Assembly (NCBI RefSeq): GCF_016937515.1 | Contig: NZ_JAFHKM010000002.1 | Location: forward strand, 4,459,001 to 4,523,000 | Direction: 5' to 3' | Source of the DNA: Cohnella algarum | Lineage (GTDB): Bacteria > Bacillota > Bacilli > Paenibacillales > Paenibacillaceae | DNA: 64,000 nt | Part shown: piece after piece, positions 45,584 to 53,744 of the stretch | How positions within the stretch are numbered: position 1 is the stretch's first letter | Layout of the letters: every line of letters starts with the position of its first letter | The notes under the pieces: generated by a model | Told to the model about the DNA's origin: nothing | Database searches by the model: none | The model's input: only the letters and a program-made list of their open reading frames with translations | Position numbers and translations under genes: made by a program

Positions 45584-47694
45584 TCGGTCATACGTTGAGC
45601 GGCAGGTACGAGCTGCTCGAGCGGGTCGGCGGCGGCGGGATGGCCCTCGTTTACAAGGCGAAGGACAATCTGCTCAACCGATTCGTTGCCGTGAAGGTGC
45701 TTCGCCAGCAGTTTATGCACGACGACGAATTCGTCCGCCGCTTCCGCAGGGAAGCGCAAGCCGCGGCGTCGTTGTCGCATCCGAACATCGTGAGCATCTA
45801 TGACGTCGGGCAGGAAGAAGATACTCATTATATCATTATGGAATTCGTGGACGGCCGCAATCTGAACGAAATTATTCGCGAGCGCGCGCCGCTGCAGGCG
45901 GAGGAAGCGGTGCGGATCGCGTCGCAAATCTGCGACGCGCTCGATCACGCGCACCAGAACCAGATCATCCATCGCGATATCAAGCCTCATAACATCCTTA
46001 TCGGAAACAACGGACGGGTGAAGGTTACCGATTTCGGCATCGCCCGCGCGGTCACCTCCTCGACGATTACGCAAACGGGCTCCGTCGTCGGCTCGGTCCA
46101 TTATTTTTCGCCCGAGCATGCCAAGGGCGTGACGACCGGCGAGAAGTCGGATATTTATTCGCTGGGGATCGTTTTGTATCAAATGCTGACGGGCCGTCTT
46201 CCGTTTTTGGGCGAAAGCCCGATCAGCGTGGCGCTCAAGCACCTGCAGGAGCCGTTCGAGCAGCCGCGCCTGGTCAATCCGCACATCCCGCAAAGCGTCG
46301 AAAACATCATCCTTCGCGCGATGCGCAAAAATCCGCAGGAGCGGTACGCTTCGGCCAAGCGGATGCTCGACGATCTGGAGACGTGCCTGTCTCCGCAGCG
46401 ACTGAACGAACCACCGGTTTCGTTCGAGAGCGACGACGACGAGGAGGAAGACCGGACGAGGGCGATCCCGGCGCTGAAGCCGGATATGCGGCTGTCGGGC
46501 GAAGAGACGATCGTTCGCGGCGAACCGGAGTCCGATGAAGAAGAGGAAGAAGAGGAGCCGAAGCGCCGGTGGGTGATGCCGACGGTGCTCAGCGTCATTG
46601 CCGTCATCCTGATCGGGATTTTGATCTGGGCGATCATGACGCTGCGGGGATCGCTCAGTCCGGACGACGTCGAAGTGCCGACCGTCATCGGCCACGATAT
46701 CCAGGAAGCGATGCAAATGTTGGAAAACGTCGGCCTGGTAGGGGTCGAGGTCGCCTCCGAGCCGAGCTCCGAATACGAAGAAGACGTCGTCATCAAGCAG
46801 AACAAGCAGGATATGTCCGTCAAAAAAGGCGCCACGGTCGAACTTACGGTCAGCAGCGGACCGCTCATGATCGAACTTCCGCCGCTCGTCGGAGGGACGT
46901 ACGAGGATGCCGTCGTCAAGCTGGTCGGTCTCGGCATCGACGAGGGCAGGATCGAGAAAACGGAAACCCATGACAAGAGCGAGCCGGGCACGGTTATCCA
47001 CCAGTCGCCGGGCGAGGGAACGGAGTTCAATCCGGAAACGGACACGATCGAGCTGACCGTCAGCCTCGGCGAAGAGTCGTTCCCGATGCCGAACCTGATC
47101 GGGATGACGCTTAGCGAAGCCAAAGCCGCCATTTTGCAAAACGATCTGGTGCTGCCGAAGGAAAACATCCTTTACGAGCCAAGCTACGCGACGGAGAACA
47201 AAGTATTCAAGCAGTTCCCGGCCGAGCAGAACGAATCGGTGACAGCCGGATCCGAAGTGCAAATCTGGATCAGCAGCGGCTATCCGGCCGAGGCCAAGGA
47301 GCGGAAGTACAACGTGACGGTGCCCCCCGCGCAGGAAGGCGCGCAAAGCGTCATCCGAATCGAGTATTCCGACGCGCGCGGCGACAATATCGAATGGGGC
47401 ACGAAAAAAATTACGACGACGGAGACGTTCCCGGTCACGCTCGTGCTGTCGCCGAGCAAGGAAGGCTTGATCCGGATTTACCGGGACGATCAAATATTGG
47501 ACGAAATTCCGATCCCGTACGAGGACGTCCCGGCTTCGGAGACGCCTGCGGTAGAGCCGTCCGGGGAACCGTCGGACAATCCGGACGCTTCCGGCGAACA
47601 GACGGACGCCGAGCAGGGAACGTTTAACGAAGACGGGAACGGAGACGGAATCGAAGGCGAAGGAGAAGGCGGAGAACAGGAGAATCAAGGATGA
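45580..47694 (+). CDS. prkC: Membrane Ser/Thr kinase PrkC with PASTA repeats
   Basis: This 704-residue kinase has a cytoplasmic catalytic domain (residues about 10-270; GGGGMALVYKAKD, HRDIKPHNILIG, DFGIARAV, SPEHAKG), an acidic linker, one membrane helix (about 330-350), and three extracellular PASTA repeats (PTVIGHDIQEAM, PPLVGGTYEDAV, PNLIGMTLSEAK). A beta-rich domain and an acidic Gly/Glu tail follow. PASTA domains sense muropeptides, and PrkC triggers spore germination in B. subtilis. Confidence 0.95.
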   Translation: MIGHTLSGRYELLERVGGGGMALVYKAKDNLLNRFVAVKVLRQQFMHDDEFVRRFRREAQAAASLSHPNIVSIYDVGQEEDTHYIIMEFVDGRNLNEIIRERAPLQAEEAVRIASQICDALDHAHQNQIIHRDIKPHNILIGNNGRVKVTDFGIARAVTSSTITQTGSVVGSVHYFSPEHAKGVTTGEKSDIYSLGIVLYQMLTGRLPFLGESPISVALKHLQEPFEQPRLVNPHIPQSVENIILRAMRKNPQERYASAKRMLDDLETCLSPQRLNEPPVSFESDDDEEEDRTRAIPALKPDMRLSGEETIVRGEPESDEEEEEEEPKRRWVMPTVLSVIAVILIGILIWAIMTLRGSLSPDDVEVPTVIGHDIQEAMQMLENVGLVGVEVASEPSSEYEEDVVIKQNKQDMSVKKGATVELTVSSGPLMIELPPLVGGTYEDAVVKLVGLGIDEGRIEKTETHDKSEPGTVIHQSPGEGTEFNPETDTIELTVSLGEESFPMPNLIGMTLSEAKAAILQNDLVLPKENILYEPSYATENKVFKQFPAEQNESVTAGSEVQIWISSGYPAEAKERKYNVTVPPAQEGAQSVIRIEYSDARGDNIEWGTKKITTTETFPVTLVLSPSKEGLIRIYRDDQILDEIPIPYEDVPASETPAVEPSGEPSDNPDASGEQTDAEQGTFNEDGNGDGIEGEGEGGEQENQG

Positions 47695-47710
47695 GCAGAG
47701 GAGGCCATAC

Positions 47711-48616
47711 ATGCCCGAAGGCATGATTTTCAAGGCGCTCAGCGGCTATTATTACGTCAAACGGGACGACGGCGGAGAGCCGGTGCAATGCCGGGCGCGC
47801 GGCATCTTCAAAAAACGGGGCGTTTCGCCGCTCGTCGGAGACCGGGTAAAGTTCAGCGAAACGGAAAACGGGGAAGGCATGGTGGATGAAATCCTTCCCC
47901 GCTCGACGGAGCTGATCCGGCCGCCCGTCGCCAACGTCGATCTGGCCGTGCTCGTGTTTTCGGTCGTTCGTCCCGAAATGAACTTGCTGCTGCTTGACAA
48001 ATTTCTCGTCCATACCGAGCATGCCGGGCTTGACGCGCTCATCGTGCTGACGAAGCTGGACGCCGTCCAAAACGACCCCGAGCATGAACGGATCGTGCGG
48101 GAAATGGAAGAAGCGAGAACGTTGTACCGCGCCATCGGGTACGATATGCTGGCGACAAGCTCGAAGCAGGGCGAAGGGATCGAAGAGCTGCGCAAGCGGC
48201 TAGCGGGCCGCGTCAGCGTGTTCGCCGGCCAATCGGGCGTAGGCAAATCGTCCCTTCTCAATGCGCTCGTGCCCGGTCTGACCCTCGAAACGAGCGAAAT
48301 CAGCGAGCGGCTCGGGCGGGGACGCCACACGACGAGGCACGTGGAGCTGGTTCCGCTTGCGGGCGGCGGCTACGTCGCGGATACGCCCGGCTTCAGCCAA
48401 CTGGACTTCGCGGAGCTCGGCATCGATCAGATCGGCTCCTGTTTCCGCGAACTCCGCGAGCTGGCGTCAAGCTGCAAGTTCCGCGGGTGCACCCATATGC
48501 ACGAGCCGGGCTGCGCCGTTCTCGCCGCCAAGGAAAGCGGCGAGATCGCGGCGAGCCGCTATCAAAATTATGCCGAGTTTATGAACGAATGGAAACAGAT
48601 TCGACGGAGGTATTAA
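47711..48616 (+). CDS. rsgA: Ribosome small-subunit maturation GTPase RsgA
   Basis: The 301-residue protein is a circularly permuted GTPase: OB fold at the N-terminus, G4 TKLDAV before G1 GQSGVGKSSLLNAL, G3 DTPGFSQ, and a C-terminal zinc site (CKFRGCTHMHEPGC). It assists late 30S assembly. It lies between prkC and rpe in the conserved order. Confidence 0.96.
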   Translation: MPEGMIFKALSGYYYVKRDDGGEPVQCRARGIFKKRGVSPLVGDRVKFSETENGEGMVDEILPRSTELIRPPVANVDLAVLVFSVVRPEMNLLLLDKFLVHTEHAGLDALIVLTKLDAVQNDPEHERIVREMEEARTLYRAIGYDMLATSSKQGEGIEELRKRLAGRVSVFAGQSGVGKSSLLNALVPGLTLETSEISERLGRGRHTTRHVELVPLAGGGYVADTPGFSQLDFAELGIDQIGSCFRELRELASSCKFRGCTHMHEPGCAVLAAKESGEIAASRYQNYAEFMNEWKQIRRRY

Positions 48617-48619
48617 GAG

Positions 48620-49267
48620 ATGGCTATTATTGCGCCCTCTATTTTGTCGGCGGATTTCGCCAAGCTGGGAGAGGAAATCCGGGAAGTCGACCAAGGCGGC
48701 GCGGATTGGATTCATATCGATATTATGGACGGCCAATTCGTGCCGAATTTGACGTTCGGCCCTCCGGTCGTAGCGGCGGTTCGCCCGTACACGAAACTTC
48801 CTTTCGACGTTCACTTGATGGTGCATACGCCCGAGCGGCTGTTCGGCGATCTCGTCAAGGCCGGGGCGGATCGGATCACCGTGCACGCGGAGGCTTGCGT
48901 TCACCTTCACCGGACCGTGCATATGATCCGGGAGCTCGGCCTCAAGGCCGGGGTGGCGCTCAATCCCCATACGCCGCTGTCGGTGCTGGACTACGTGCTT
49001 GAAGACGTGGATCTCGTTTTGATCATGACGGTGAATCCGGGATTCGGCGGACAAGCGTTCATTCCCTCCACGTTGGCGAAAATTCGCGCCCTGCGGGACG
49101 CGCTCGACGCCCGGGGCCTTTCCGGCGTTCATATCGAGGTCGACGGCGGCATCAACGCGGAGACGGCGAAGCTTGTTGCGGAGAGCGGGGCGAACGCGCT
49201 CGTCGCCGGAAACTCGATCTTTTCGCAGGCCGACCGGGCGGCCGCGATCCGGGCGCTGAGGCCGTAA
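48620..49267 (+). CDS. rpe: Ribulose-phosphate 3-epimerase
   Basis: The 215-residue TIM-barrel enzyme has [56 protein letters not shown] and [10 protein letters not shown]. It interconverts ribulose 5-phosphate and xylulose 5-phosphate. It starts 3 bp after rsgA and ends at a terminator; thiN, which follows in B. subtilis, is missing. Confidence 0.95.
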   Translation: MAIIAPSILSADFAKLGEEIREVDQGGADWIHIDIMDGQFVPNLTFGPPVVAAVRPYTKLPFDVHLMVHTPERLFGDLVKAGADRITVHAEACVHLHRTVHMIRELGLKAGVALNPHTPLSVLDYVLEDVDLVLIMTVNPGFGGQAFIPSTLAKIRALRDALDARGLSGVHIEVDGGINAETAKLVAESGANALVAGNSIFSQADRAAAIRALRP

Positions 49268-49282
49268 GCTTGCCTTCGCGAA

Positions 49283-49326
49283 AACGGCTGTGCCTCTCCT
49301 TGCGGGGAGGGCTCAGCCGTATTTTG
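49283..49326 (+). terminator. Intrinsic terminator after rpe
   Basis: ACGGCTG pairs with CAGCCGT around inner TCTCC/GGGGA pairs, then ATTTTG. Confidence 0.8.
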
Positions 49327-49442
49327 ATAATATTCTCTGTCCCGGGGACGTCTATGTCGTTTTGCTTGTTTTTACTTGAAATATAAAGAAGGTTTTATTC
49401 TTTCGTCGCGAAGCCGACCGAGAAATCTTTCTGGACATTTGC

Positions 49443-49522
49443 GCGCCGTTCGGACAGCGGGAACATTTCCCCTTTGATGTTTTTTCCATCTGCGCCGCAA
49501 ATCGGCTCGCCCTTCCGCGGAT
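49443..49522. repeat. Head sequence of repeat array 2
   Basis: GCGCCGTTCGGAC, GGGAACATTTC and TCGGCTCGCCC occur in the same order and spacing as in 29432-29505. The bases between 49327 and 49442 show nothing I recognise. Confidence 0.6.
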
Positions 49523-49538
49523 CCGATGGAGTCGTAGT

Positions 49539-49808
49539 TGCTCAACTTAACCGATTAAACGCATGTGACCGCACTCAGTTGGGTAAATATGACTCATTTC
49601 AACCGGATAGACGCATGTGACCGCACTCAGTTGGGTAAATATGACTCATTTCAACCGGATAGACGCATATGACCGCACTCAGTTGGGTAAATATGACTCA
49701 TTTCAACCGGATAGACGCATATGACCGCACTCAGTTGGGTAAATATGACTCATCTGAACCGGCTAGACACATAGGCCGGAGTCAATTGGGTAAATATGAC
49801 CCGTCTCA
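49539..49808. repeat. Array 2: five 52-bp tandem units
   Basis: Units start near 49539 and at 49591, 49643, 49695 and 49747 (period 52 bp, last one 51). The three central units (49591-49746) are almost identical (ACTCATTTCAACCGGATAG ... CACTCAGTTGGGTAAATAT). Outer units are more diverged. No unique spacers are present. Confidence 0.9.
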
Positions 49809-49878
49809 CAGGAGGCAGAGCTGTTTTGACCTGGCTGCCGGCCGCCCGCAAGATGGGCGCGCGATCTCTTCGATCGCC

Positions 49879-49909
49879 GTCATAGGACAAAGAGGCACGT
49901 GCATACAAT
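49879..49909 (+). promoter_or_regulatory. Sigma-E-type sporulation promoter for spoVM
   Basis: GTCATA (49879-49884) and CATACAAT (49902-49909) match the mother-cell sigma-E -35 and -10 elements with usual spacing. Confidence 0.7.
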
Positions 49910-49995
49910 GGAATCAATAGCGTGCGCACTGCGGAACGACCGCCGCCGCGGACCTATGTCTGCTTTGCCGCGAAGGGACCGGAGGAGGGTGAAGG

Positions 49996-50076
49996 ATGAA
50001 ATTTTACACCATCAAACTGCCGAAATTTTTAGGCGGATTTGTCAAGGCAATCCTGAACACGTTCCAGAAAAACTGA
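49996..50076 (+). CDS. spoVM: Stage V sporulation protein M
   Basis: A 26-residue peptide, MKFYTIKLPKFLGGFVKAIL followed by NTFQKN, is read from ATG 49996 after GGAGGAGGGTGAAGG. It matches SpoVM, an amphipathic helix that recognises the convex forespore membrane and anchors SpoIVA to start coat assembly. The Pro near position 9 that is important in B. subtilis is present. The position before rpmB is as in Bacillus. Confidence 0.95.
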   Translation: MKFYTIKLPKFLGGFVKAILNTFQKN

Positions 50077-50160
50077 CGCCTCACCGGGACTACTTTCGTT
50101 CCGGGGGGCGCCGGCCTTGCCGGCACCCGGCCGCAAATCGCAACCTTTCCAACGACAACA

Positions 50161-50187
50161 AAAAGCACCTGGAGCCCAGGTGCTTTT
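50161..50187. terminator. Bidirectional terminator between spoVM and rpmB
   Basis: AAAAGCACCTGG, loop AGCC, CAGGTGCTTTT; T runs on both strands. Confidence 0.9.
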
Positions 50188-50212
50188 GTCATGTCGCCGC
50201 AATGGCGGCCGA

Positions 50213-50401
50213 TTATACGCGAGTCACTTTGCCGGATTTGAGAGCGCGGGTGCTCACATAAACCCGTTTCGGTTTACCGTTTACCAAAATACGCACTTTT
50301 TGTACGTTAACCCCCCACGAACGGCGGGTATGATTGTTGGCGTGAGACACATTGCAGCCGGACCCCGGACCTTTGCCGGTAACAAAACACTTGCGTGCCA
50401 T
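50213..50401 (-). CDS. rpmB: 50S ribosomal protein L28
   Basis: The 62-residue protein [20 protein letters not shown] continues [18 protein letters not shown] and ends SGKVTRV. This is a standard bacterial L28. Two cysteines (residues 5 and 16) remain near the N-terminus, fewer than the four of zinc-binding forms. GGGAGGTGG precedes the start. It is transcribed alone on the minus strand. Confidence 0.96.
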   Translation of the reverse strand: MARKCFVTGKGPGSGCNVSHANNHTRRSWGVNVQKVRILVNGKPKRVYVSTRALKSGKVTRV

Positions 50402-50443
50402 TTAACTCCACCTCCCTGCCAAGACCATGCAAACACTCTACCT

Positions 50444-50472
50444 ATCATAGCACAGCCTATGAGGGGTTGCAA
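50444..50472 (-). promoter_or_regulatory. Sigma-A promoter for rpmB
   Basis: On the minus strand TTGCAA (50472-50467), 17 bp, TATGAT (50449-50444). Confidence 0.7.
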
Positions 50473-50486
50473 TCGATGTTCCGCGC

Positions 50487-50515
50487 TTCAAACCGAAACT
50501 TTTTTGTAGTAAAAT
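50487..50515 (+). promoter_or_regulatory. Candidate promoter for yloU-yloV
   Basis: TTCAAA (50487-50492), 17 bp, TAAAAT (50510-50515). Confidence 0.5.
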
Positions 50516-50554
50516 GGGGATAATCCTTAGGTAAGGATTGAAGGAGGAGTTTCC

Positions 50555-50914
50555 ATGTCCATGCAACTGACGACAGAAACCGGAAAAATCCACGTCTCGG
50601 ACCAGGTTATAGCGATTATTGCCGGGTCGGCGGCGCTGGATTGCTTTGGATTGGTGGGAATGGCCTCCCGCAAGCAGCTGAAAGACGGATTCTCGGAAAT
50701 GCTCGGACGGGAAAATCTTTCGCGCGGCGTTGAGATCAGGCGCGAAGGAGAACAGCTGCATCTGGATCTGTACGTCATCGTCGCATACGGAACCAAAATT
50801 TCCGAAGTTGCGCATAACATTCAATCGCAAGTCAAATATGTGCTGGATGAAGTGGTAGGGCTCAAGGTCGATCATGTCAACATTTTTGTTCAAGGCGTAC
50901 GCGTTAGCCGCTAG
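50555..50914 (+). CDS. yloU: Asp23/Gls24 family protein YloU
   Basis: The 119-residue protein has the Asp23 pattern: TGKIHVSDQVIAIIAGSAAL, LHLDLYVIVAYG and LDEVVGLKVDHVNIFVQGV. It precedes the fatty-acid kinase gene as in B. subtilis (yloU-yloV). GAAGGAGGAG precedes the ATG. The function is unclear; linkage to fakA suggests a membrane-lipid or envelope role. Confidence 0.92.
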   Translation: MSMQLTTETGKIHVSDQVIAIIAGSAALDCFGLVGMASRKQLKDGFSEMLGRENLSRGVEIRREGEQLHLDLYVIVAYGTKISEVAHNIQSQVKYVLDEVVGLKVDHVNIFVQGVRVSR

Positions 50915-50979
50915 GACACGACCGGGAAAGAGAACAACTTTATCGATGCCGATCGTATCTTTGGAAGGAGAATTTACAT

Positions 50980-52815
50980 TTGAGCAGACGCAGCTTGAAC
51001 GGAGCGGAATGGTCGGCCATGGTGCTCGCGGGTTCGGAACGGCTCGCGGAGCATGCCGAGCGAGTGAATGAATTGAACGTGTTTCCCGTGCCGGACGGCG
51101 ATACGGGAACGAATATGAGCATGACGATGAAAGCGGGAGCGGCCGAGCTCGGGGCGAGGCCGCAGGCGGAAATCGGACGGGCGGCGGAGGTTCTGTCCAA
51201 GGGACTGCTGATGGGCGCAAGGGGCAACTCCGGCGTTATTTTGTCCCAGCTGTTCCGGGGGTTCGCCCGCGCGGTCGCAGGGCACCAGGAATTGACAGTG
51301 CCGCTGTTTGCGACCGCTTTGCAGCAGGGAGTTGACACCGCTTACAAATCCGTCGTCAAGCCGGTGGAGGGAACGATTCTGACCGTCGCGAAGGAAGCGG
51401 CGCGCCACGGCACGGCGATCTCCCGCCGAACGCCGGATATCGGCGAGTTCATGAAGGAAGTCCACCGCAAGGCGGCCGAAGCGCTGTCGCGCACGCCGGA
51501 TTTGCTTCCGGTGCTGAAGCAGGTCGGCGTCGTCGATTCGGGCGGTCAGGGCCTAGTCTACGTTTACGAAGGCTTCGTCGACTATTTGTTCTCGGGCGCC
51601 GTCGAAGCCCCGGGCTTCGGGGCGCAGTCGGCCGGGCGTTCCGCCGCGGAACCGCCTTCGGCTTCGGCGCCGTCTTCGGCAGCCGTTTCGGGAATCGCGC
51701 CGACGAGCCGATCCGCCCAATCCCGAATCGCGACGGAATCGATTCGATTTCCGTACGACATGGAATTTTTTATCCGGAAATTGGCTTCCCCGGGCGGCCG
51801 GGCATTTTCGGAATCCGCCTTCCGAAGAGAGCTGGAGAAGGACGGGGACTCCATCATTTTGATCGACGACGGAGACGTCATCAAGGTGCACGTTCATTCC
51901 CGCCGGCCGGGCGACGTGCTGAACGCGGCGCTTGCCTACGGCGAACTGACCCAGCTGCATATTCTGAATATGCGCGACCAGCATCGCGATTTGCTTCGGC
52001 CGGAGACGGCGATGCTTCCGGGCGTCCGCCTCCCGGCGGAGGACGAAGCGCTCGGCATGGAAGCGGCGTCCGGCATTCCGGCGGTGCAGGATCCGTTCGG
52101 AGCGGACGTCCTGCAGCCCGGACAAGCGCCCCATCCTTACGTGCACGAAATGGCGGCTTTCGGCGTCGTTGCCGTCAGCGCGGGGGAAGGGAACGCGGAA
52201 CTTCTGCGCAGTCTCGGCGTCGACATCGTCATTTCCGGCGGTCAGAGCATGAATCCGAGCACCGAGGATTTGCTGCAGGCGATCCGTTCGCTTTCGGTCG
52301 AGCACGTATTCGTGCTGCCGAACAACGGCAATATTTTGATGGCGGCCGAGCAGGCGTCCGAGCTGGCGGAGCGGCCGGTTACGGTCGTGCCGACGCGATC
52401 GGTGCCGCAAGGCTTTGCGGCCATGTTCGCGTTCCGCGAAGAGGAATCCGCCGCCGTCAACAAGGAGCGCATGCTGCAAGCCATCGAGCGCGTCGGAACG
52501 GGGCAGATCACCCGGGCGGTGCGCGATACGCGGATGGACGACATCGACATTCGCAGCGGGCAGTTTATCGGAATCCAGGACAAGACGATCGTGGCGGCGG
52601 CGGACGAGCTCGGCGATACCTGCCGGCAACTGCTGGCGCGGCTGATGAAGTCCGGCGACGAAATCGTGACGATTCTGACCGGCGAAGGCTCGGAAGAGAC
52701 GGTTACGGCCGATTTGCTGGCATGGCTCGAGGAACGGTACCCGGACGCGGAAGCCGAACGGCATGAGGGCGGACAGCCGCTATATCCGTACTGGTTCATG
52801 GTGGAGTCGGATTGA
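50980..52815 (+). CDS. fakA: Fatty acid kinase catalytic subunit FakA (YloV, DAK2 domain)
   Basis: The 611-residue protein has an N-terminal DhaL/DAK2 ATP-binding domain (VFPVPDGDTGTNMSMTM, GARGNSGVILSQLFRG), a central linker rich in Ala/Ser/Pro (about 205-245) and a C-terminal DegV-like YloV domain with ISGGQSMNPSTEDLL and LPNNGNILMAAEQ. It phosphorylates fatty acids held by a FakB protein. The TTG start at 50980 has GGAAGGAG 9 nt upstream. A DegV/FakB gene follows directly, making a likely functional pair. Confidence 0.93.
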   Translation: MSRRSLNGAEWSAMVLAGSERLAEHAERVNELNVFPVPDGDTGTNMSMTMKAGAAELGARPQAEIGRAAEVLSKGLLMGARGNSGVILSQLFRGFARAVAGHQELTVPLFATALQQGVDTAYKSVVKPVEGTILTVAKEAARHGTAISRRTPDIGEFMKEVHRKAAEALSRTPDLLPVLKQVGVVDSGGQGLVYVYEGFVDYLFSGAVEAPGFGAQSAGRSAAEPPSASAPSSAAVSGIAPTSRSAQSRIATESIRFPYDMEFFIRKLASPGGRAFSESAFRRELEKDGDSIILIDDGDVIKVHVHSRRPGDVLNAALAYGELTQLHILNMRDQHRDLLRPETAMLPGVRLPAEDEALGMEAASGIPAVQDPFGADVLQPGQAPHPYVHEMAAFGVVAVSAGEGNAELLRSLGVDIVISGGQSMNPSTEDLLQAIRSLSVEHVFVLPNNGNILMAAEQASELAERPVTVVPTRSVPQGFAAMFAFREEESAAVNKERMLQAIERVGTGQITRAVRDTRMDDIDIRSGQFIGIQDKTIVAAADELGDTCRQLLARLMKSGDEIVTILTGEGSEETVTADLLAWLEERYPDAEAERHEGGQPLYPYWFMVESD

Positions 52816-52856
52816 CGGGCGAGTCGAATCGATTAACTGAAACGGGAGGATTGCCC

Positions 52857-53717
52857 ATGCAAGTCGCGATCGTAACGGACAGCACGGCGGATATTCCGCG
52901 GGAAGTGCGCGAGCGTCTCGGGATCGACATGATCCCGCTGCAGGTTCATTTCGGCGACGAATCGTATCTCGACAATATCGATCTTGAGCCTGCGCAATTT
53001 TACGAAAAGCTGAAGGCGTCGAACGTATTGCCCAAAACTTCGCAGCCGTCGCCGGCCGACTTTCACGAAGTGTACAGCCGGCACGTGCAGGCCGGGCGGC
53101 CGGTCATTTCCATTCATCTGTCGTCCGCGATGAGCGGGACGTACCAGTCCGCGCTGCTGGCGAAATCGATGCTGGAGGACGAGGGCAACGTCACGGTCAT
53201 CGACTCCAAGTCGGCTTCCTACGGTTACGGCATGCTGGTCGTAGAGGCGGCGGAAATGGCGAACCAGGGCGCCTCCGTCGATGAAATTACCGCGAGAATC
53301 GACAAGATTCGCAAAGATACGAAGCTCTATTTTCTGGTCGATACGCTGGAATATTTGCATAAAGGCGGCCGCATCGGCAAAGCTTCCGCGATGTTCGGAT
53401 CGCTGCTCAATATCAAGCCGATTTTGACGATCGACGGCGAAGGCGTCGTCTCTTCGATCGACAAGGCCAGAGGACAAAAACGCGCCTTCGCGCGAATCGC
53501 CGAACTGCTGGAGGCGGATTTCGGATCCGCGCCTTTGCAGCTCAGCGCCGTCGTGACGCCTGGCGATACGGCGATGGCGGACGAACTGATCGAGCTGCTG
53601 CACGAACGGTTTGCGATAAGCCGGTTTTTCCGTTCGGAAATCGGTCCCGTCATCGGCACGCACGCAGGGCCCGGGACCGTCGGATTGTTCGCCCGGGCGG
53701 CCGCCTCGGACCGATAG
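52857..53717 (+). CDS. DegV family fatty-acid-binding protein (FakB-type)
   Basis: The 286-residue protein has the DegV fold signatures VAIVTDSTADIPREV, TSQPSPADFHEVY, ISIHLSSAMSGTYQSA and FLVDTLEYLHKGGRIGKASA. Members bind a fatty acid and present it to FakA for phosphorylation. ATG 52857 has GGGAGGA upstream. It stands where sdaAB/sdaAA are in B. subtilis. Confidence 0.9.
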   Translation: MQVAIVTDSTADIPREVRERLGIDMIPLQVHFGDESYLDNIDLEPAQFYEKLKASNVLPKTSQPSPADFHEVYSRHVQAGRPVISIHLSSAMSGTYQSALLAKSMLEDEGNVTVIDSKSASYGYGMLVVEAAEMANQGASVDEITARIDKIRKDTKLYFLVDTLEYLHKGGRIGKASAMFGSLLNIKPILTIDGEGVVSSIDKARGQKRAFARIAELLEADFGSAPLQLSAVVTPGDTAMADELIELLHERFAISRFFRSEIGPVIGTHAGPGTVGLFARAAASDR

Positions 53718-53744
53718 TAGCCAGATTCGAATGGGGTAGGTTCT

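Noticed and set aside
49539..49808. CRISPR array
   Set aside because: The 52-bp units are contiguous and carry no unique spacers; there are no cas genes in the window.
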